From: Thermothielavioides terrestris NRRL 8126
Taxonomy: Eukaryota; Ascomycota; Sordariomycetes; Sordariales; Chaetomiaceae
NCBI RefSeq assembly: GCF_000226115.1
Contig: NC_016458.1
Coordinates: forward strand, 8,847,501-8,911,500
Direction of reading: 5' to 3'
DNA length: 64,000 nucleotides
Shown here: positions 61,270 to 64,000 of the stretch, piece after piece
Position numbering within the stretch: the first letter of the stretch is position 1
Layout of the letters: the number at the start of each line of letters is the position of its first letter
The notes under the pieces: model-generated
Seen by the model: only the letters and a program-made list of their open reading frames with translations
Database searches by the model: none
Told to the model about the DNA's origin: nothing
Position numbers and translations under genes: made by a program

Positions 61270-64000
61270 CGATATCTAGAAGGTAAGGCGCTCTAATAGT
61301 ATAGACCTATTCTAGTTTAGGGTACTCTTATAAACGTTCTAGGGAGCTAGAGTATAGAATAGGAGTATTGCTTATATAGTACCTCTATATAATATAAACG
61401 TAGAACTAGCTCTATAGCCTAATATAGTTATAACTAAAGGCCCCTATTCTATACCAAGTATATAGCTATAACGCTAAAGGTACTTTATTAGAATACTAAT
61501 AGTAGTAGATACTACTTTAATTAGGTATTAGAAGAGAGAGAGGAGTTCGATCTAGTAGCAATTTAAAAGCTACTAATCTATCTAACTACGACCTTACCTA
61601 CCTTGCCCTATAGGCGAGGTAGACAGTATAAGATAATATATAGTACTAGTAAGGTAGTGTTATATATAAGTAAGCGCCTCGACTATATAATGTAGTCTAC
61701 CGAGGCTAAGGAAGACTAGGTAGCAATGATATTTAAAAAGAAGGGGTTAGACCCTCTTATAGTATAGTCTATCTACTTATTTAACTAGGAGCTAGGATAA
61801 CAATCGCTACTCTATACCCTAGTAGAGTAAGAGCTAAGAGGGTATAATATATTTATAGGCGACTTTAATGCCTACTATCTAATATAGGACAAGTATAATA
61901 GAACCTCCTAATTAGTAGATATACTGCTCTAGATTATAGTAAAATAGGAGCTTAAGCTCTATACGTCTTATAGTATACCTACCTAGGTTTAATAAAGTAA
62001 TAGAGATAGTATAATCAACTATATCTAGGTAATATAGGGCAATGGTATTTAGTAGCTAAGGCTATTCGACTTAGTAGGCTTAGACTATATACTCTAAATA
62101 GCTAAAGTACTATTAAAGGGGAGTAGTAGTAAAGCCACTATACTATTAGGCTATAGCTAGGTACTACTAGACTATAAAAGGTATAAAACTAAGGTATAGT
62201 TCTTTACCTTATTAAAGGAGGTTAATATAGTAAAGTAGCTTAAGGATATAGTAGATACCCTAATATATAAACTAACTAGTATTATAGATATAGTAGCGCT
62301 ATACTAGAAGCTTAATTAAAGATCTTATACGCTATAGTAGAACCTTAAAGTTAATAAGGTGATATAGGAAGCGAAGAGGGCTAAGTATACCTAGCGATTA
62401 AGCTATATAGCGAGCTCCTAAGTATATTACTATAAAGTAGTATAGGAGTTTAAGCGCTATACTAGGTAGTTATAGACACTATATTAGCATTGCTTTCTCG
62501 CTAGGGCGTCGAAGGAGTAGAAGCTAATATAGGATATCGAGAGGTAGATACGACTTCGAAGCTACTAACGCCCTAAACCTCTAGTATTACTAGTGCTCTA
62601 GCTAGGGCTTAGCGAGCCCTAGAGTACTATAATATATACCTAGAAGGCTAAGGCGTTAGTAAAGTACTTCTTTCCTATACTATAGATATAGTATAATAGT
62701 ATCCTTAATCGAGACTAGTTTAAAGAGTCTTTTTATAATATTACGCCTATCAACTAGGAGGTCTATAATATTAAGATTATAAAGATTATAAGCTATATAA
62801 GATCGAATAAAGTACCTAGTAAAGACCTCTTTACTAATAAGGTCTTTAAGGCCTATAATAGGGAAGATAAGCTATTAGAAGTACTTATAGCAATTATATA
62901 TATCTACTTTAAGCTAGAGCACTTCCTATATAGATTCTACGCTATATAGGTGGTCGTCTTTAAAAAGCTAGGGAAGTCTCTAGAGTAGCTAATAGAGGTT
63001 AGAGTATATTGTCTAATATCGCTATTTAGTATAATAGATAAAATTATTAAAATAGCTATTGTAAACTATATAATATATATAGCTAAGGTATATAAGCTAC
63101 TTTTAGAGATATAGATAGGCTTCTAGTAATATAGGTCTATAGAGGTAGTAATCTAAGTAGTAACTAATATAGTAAAGATAGTATAGATATATAGTACCTA
63201 TACTTCGCTATTATAACTAGACTTAAAAGGCGCTTTCGATTAGGTCGACTAGATCTAGCTACTATATACGCTCTAGGAACTAGGCTTTAAAAGGAAGTTG
63301 ATTATACTCCTAAGGAGCTACTTCGAAGATTGTATAGTACGTCTATAGTTCAATAGAATTATAGCTAAGCCTACAACTTTATAGTAAAGTATATTGTAGA
63401 GCTTGCTACTGTTGCTAGCGCTATTTATCCTTTTTATCACCTTTCTGTTTTATACTCTCAAAGTATATACTAGACTTCTAATAGTTAAGTATATAAATAA
63501 TATTAACCTCCTTATATTCAAATAGGATATACTAGTATATTACTATATATTAGAAAGAGGGTTTACTAAGTATAAGAAATAGGTAGTAGAACAGGGTATA
63601 TAGTTTAAACCTACGAAGAACAAGCTTATCTACTTTATAAAGGTATAGTAGCTATATATAAAGGTCGTTAATATCTTAGGTAAGGGCCAACTAGGGCTCG
63701 CCTTAGTAGAATTAGCAAGGTTCCTAGGTGTATAGCTAGATTGTAAGCTCTCCTTTAAAGTATATAGGAAGGCGATAGAGGTAAAGATAGCTATATAGAA
63801 GTTCGCCTTTATAAAGCTTATAGTAAAGACGTATAGGGTATATATTATATAGGCTTAGAAGATCTATATAAAGGTTATTAGAAGTGTCCTTTTATATAGA
63901 ACAGTAGTATAATATACTTCGACATTGGTTAGAGGGACCCTATATAGGATTGTATATAGCTTTAGTATAATGTAGTTAAGCTACCTCTAAATAGTTGCTA
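61270..64000 (+). pseudogene. LINE N ORF2: endonuclease + RT, partial at window end
   Basis: The endonuclease has G-D-F-N at 61858-61869 and T-L-Y-I-S-K-R-like sequence near 61655-61680. The RT has L-D-L-K-G-A-F-D from 63217. The catalytic box at 63490-63501 reads Y-I-N-N, so both aspartates of the family's Y-x-D-D are asparagine. These anchors are in one frame. The start is approximate and the C-terminus is outside the window. Confidence 0.85.

Larger units (their letters stand above)
59710..64000 (+). mobile_element. LINE N, intact 5' end, cut by window end
   Basis: Plus-strand copy from the first base of the family (gcttcttcg) through the leader, ORF1, endonuclease and most of the RT region. 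The window ends some 1.3 kb before the expected tail. It is moderately mutated, and its ORF1 start codon is kept. Confidence 0.92.

Overview
The window is a fungal retrotransposon graveyard with no recognisable host gene. Every stretch I could interpret belongs to one of three retrotransposon families, inserted into one another and then heavily mutated by C-to-T and G-to-A transitions. The pattern (CA and TG dinucleotides depleted, TA in excess, CG kept, in-frame stops almost always TAG or TAA) is that of repeat-induced point mutation (RIP). Together with Tad-like LINEs, a chromodomain Gypsy element and a Copia element, it points to a filamentous ascomycete (Pezizomycotina), probably a heterochromatic AT-skewed compartment. 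The species cannot be told from this sequence.

Families. (1) One LINE family, at least 14 copies or fragments, full length about 5.58 kb. It has a 5' terminal hairpin, a leader of about 100 nt, ORF1 with CCHC zinc knuckles, ORF2 with an APE-type endonuclease, reverse transcriptase and a C-terminal C-x-C-x7-H-x4-C motif, a 3' UTR with two hairpins, and a (TAA)n tail. Target-site duplications are 11-14 bp. (2) One 7.3-kb Gypsy chromovirus family: two complete copies with 388- and 386-bp LTRs and 5-bp duplications, plus one internal fragment. (3) One Copia element with a single gag-pol frame.

Layout. 1-6410: three plus-strand LINEs (alpha, beta, gamma), each tail abutting the interior of the next element, and gamma's tail abutting position 120 of the Copia LTR. 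6411-12350: Copia. 12351-13621: Gypsy internal fragment (plus), split by a 123-bp LINE 3' end. 13622-44020: a full-length minus-strand LINE A, split four ways by LINE B (itself split by LINE C), LINE F, and the truncated LINE G (itself split by Gypsy-1). 44035-54884: plus-strand LINE H, split by Gypsy-2. 54885-59709: smaller LINE pieces I to M, some rearranged. 59710-64000: a LINE (N) intact at its 5' end that runs off the window.

Removing the inserts in order makes each broken element collinear. The reconstructed lengths of A (about 5574), B (about 5577), C (about 5576) and F (about 5585) agree, which supports the map independently. No copy looks able to encode active protein: catalytic residues are altered and the frames are full of stops. 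The reading frames themselves are largely free of indels. Copia domains from Gag to RNase H, Gypsy-1 domains from protease to chromodomain, and LINE C, F and beta domains from endonuclease to the ORF2 stop each stay in one frame, so decay was almost wholly by transition.
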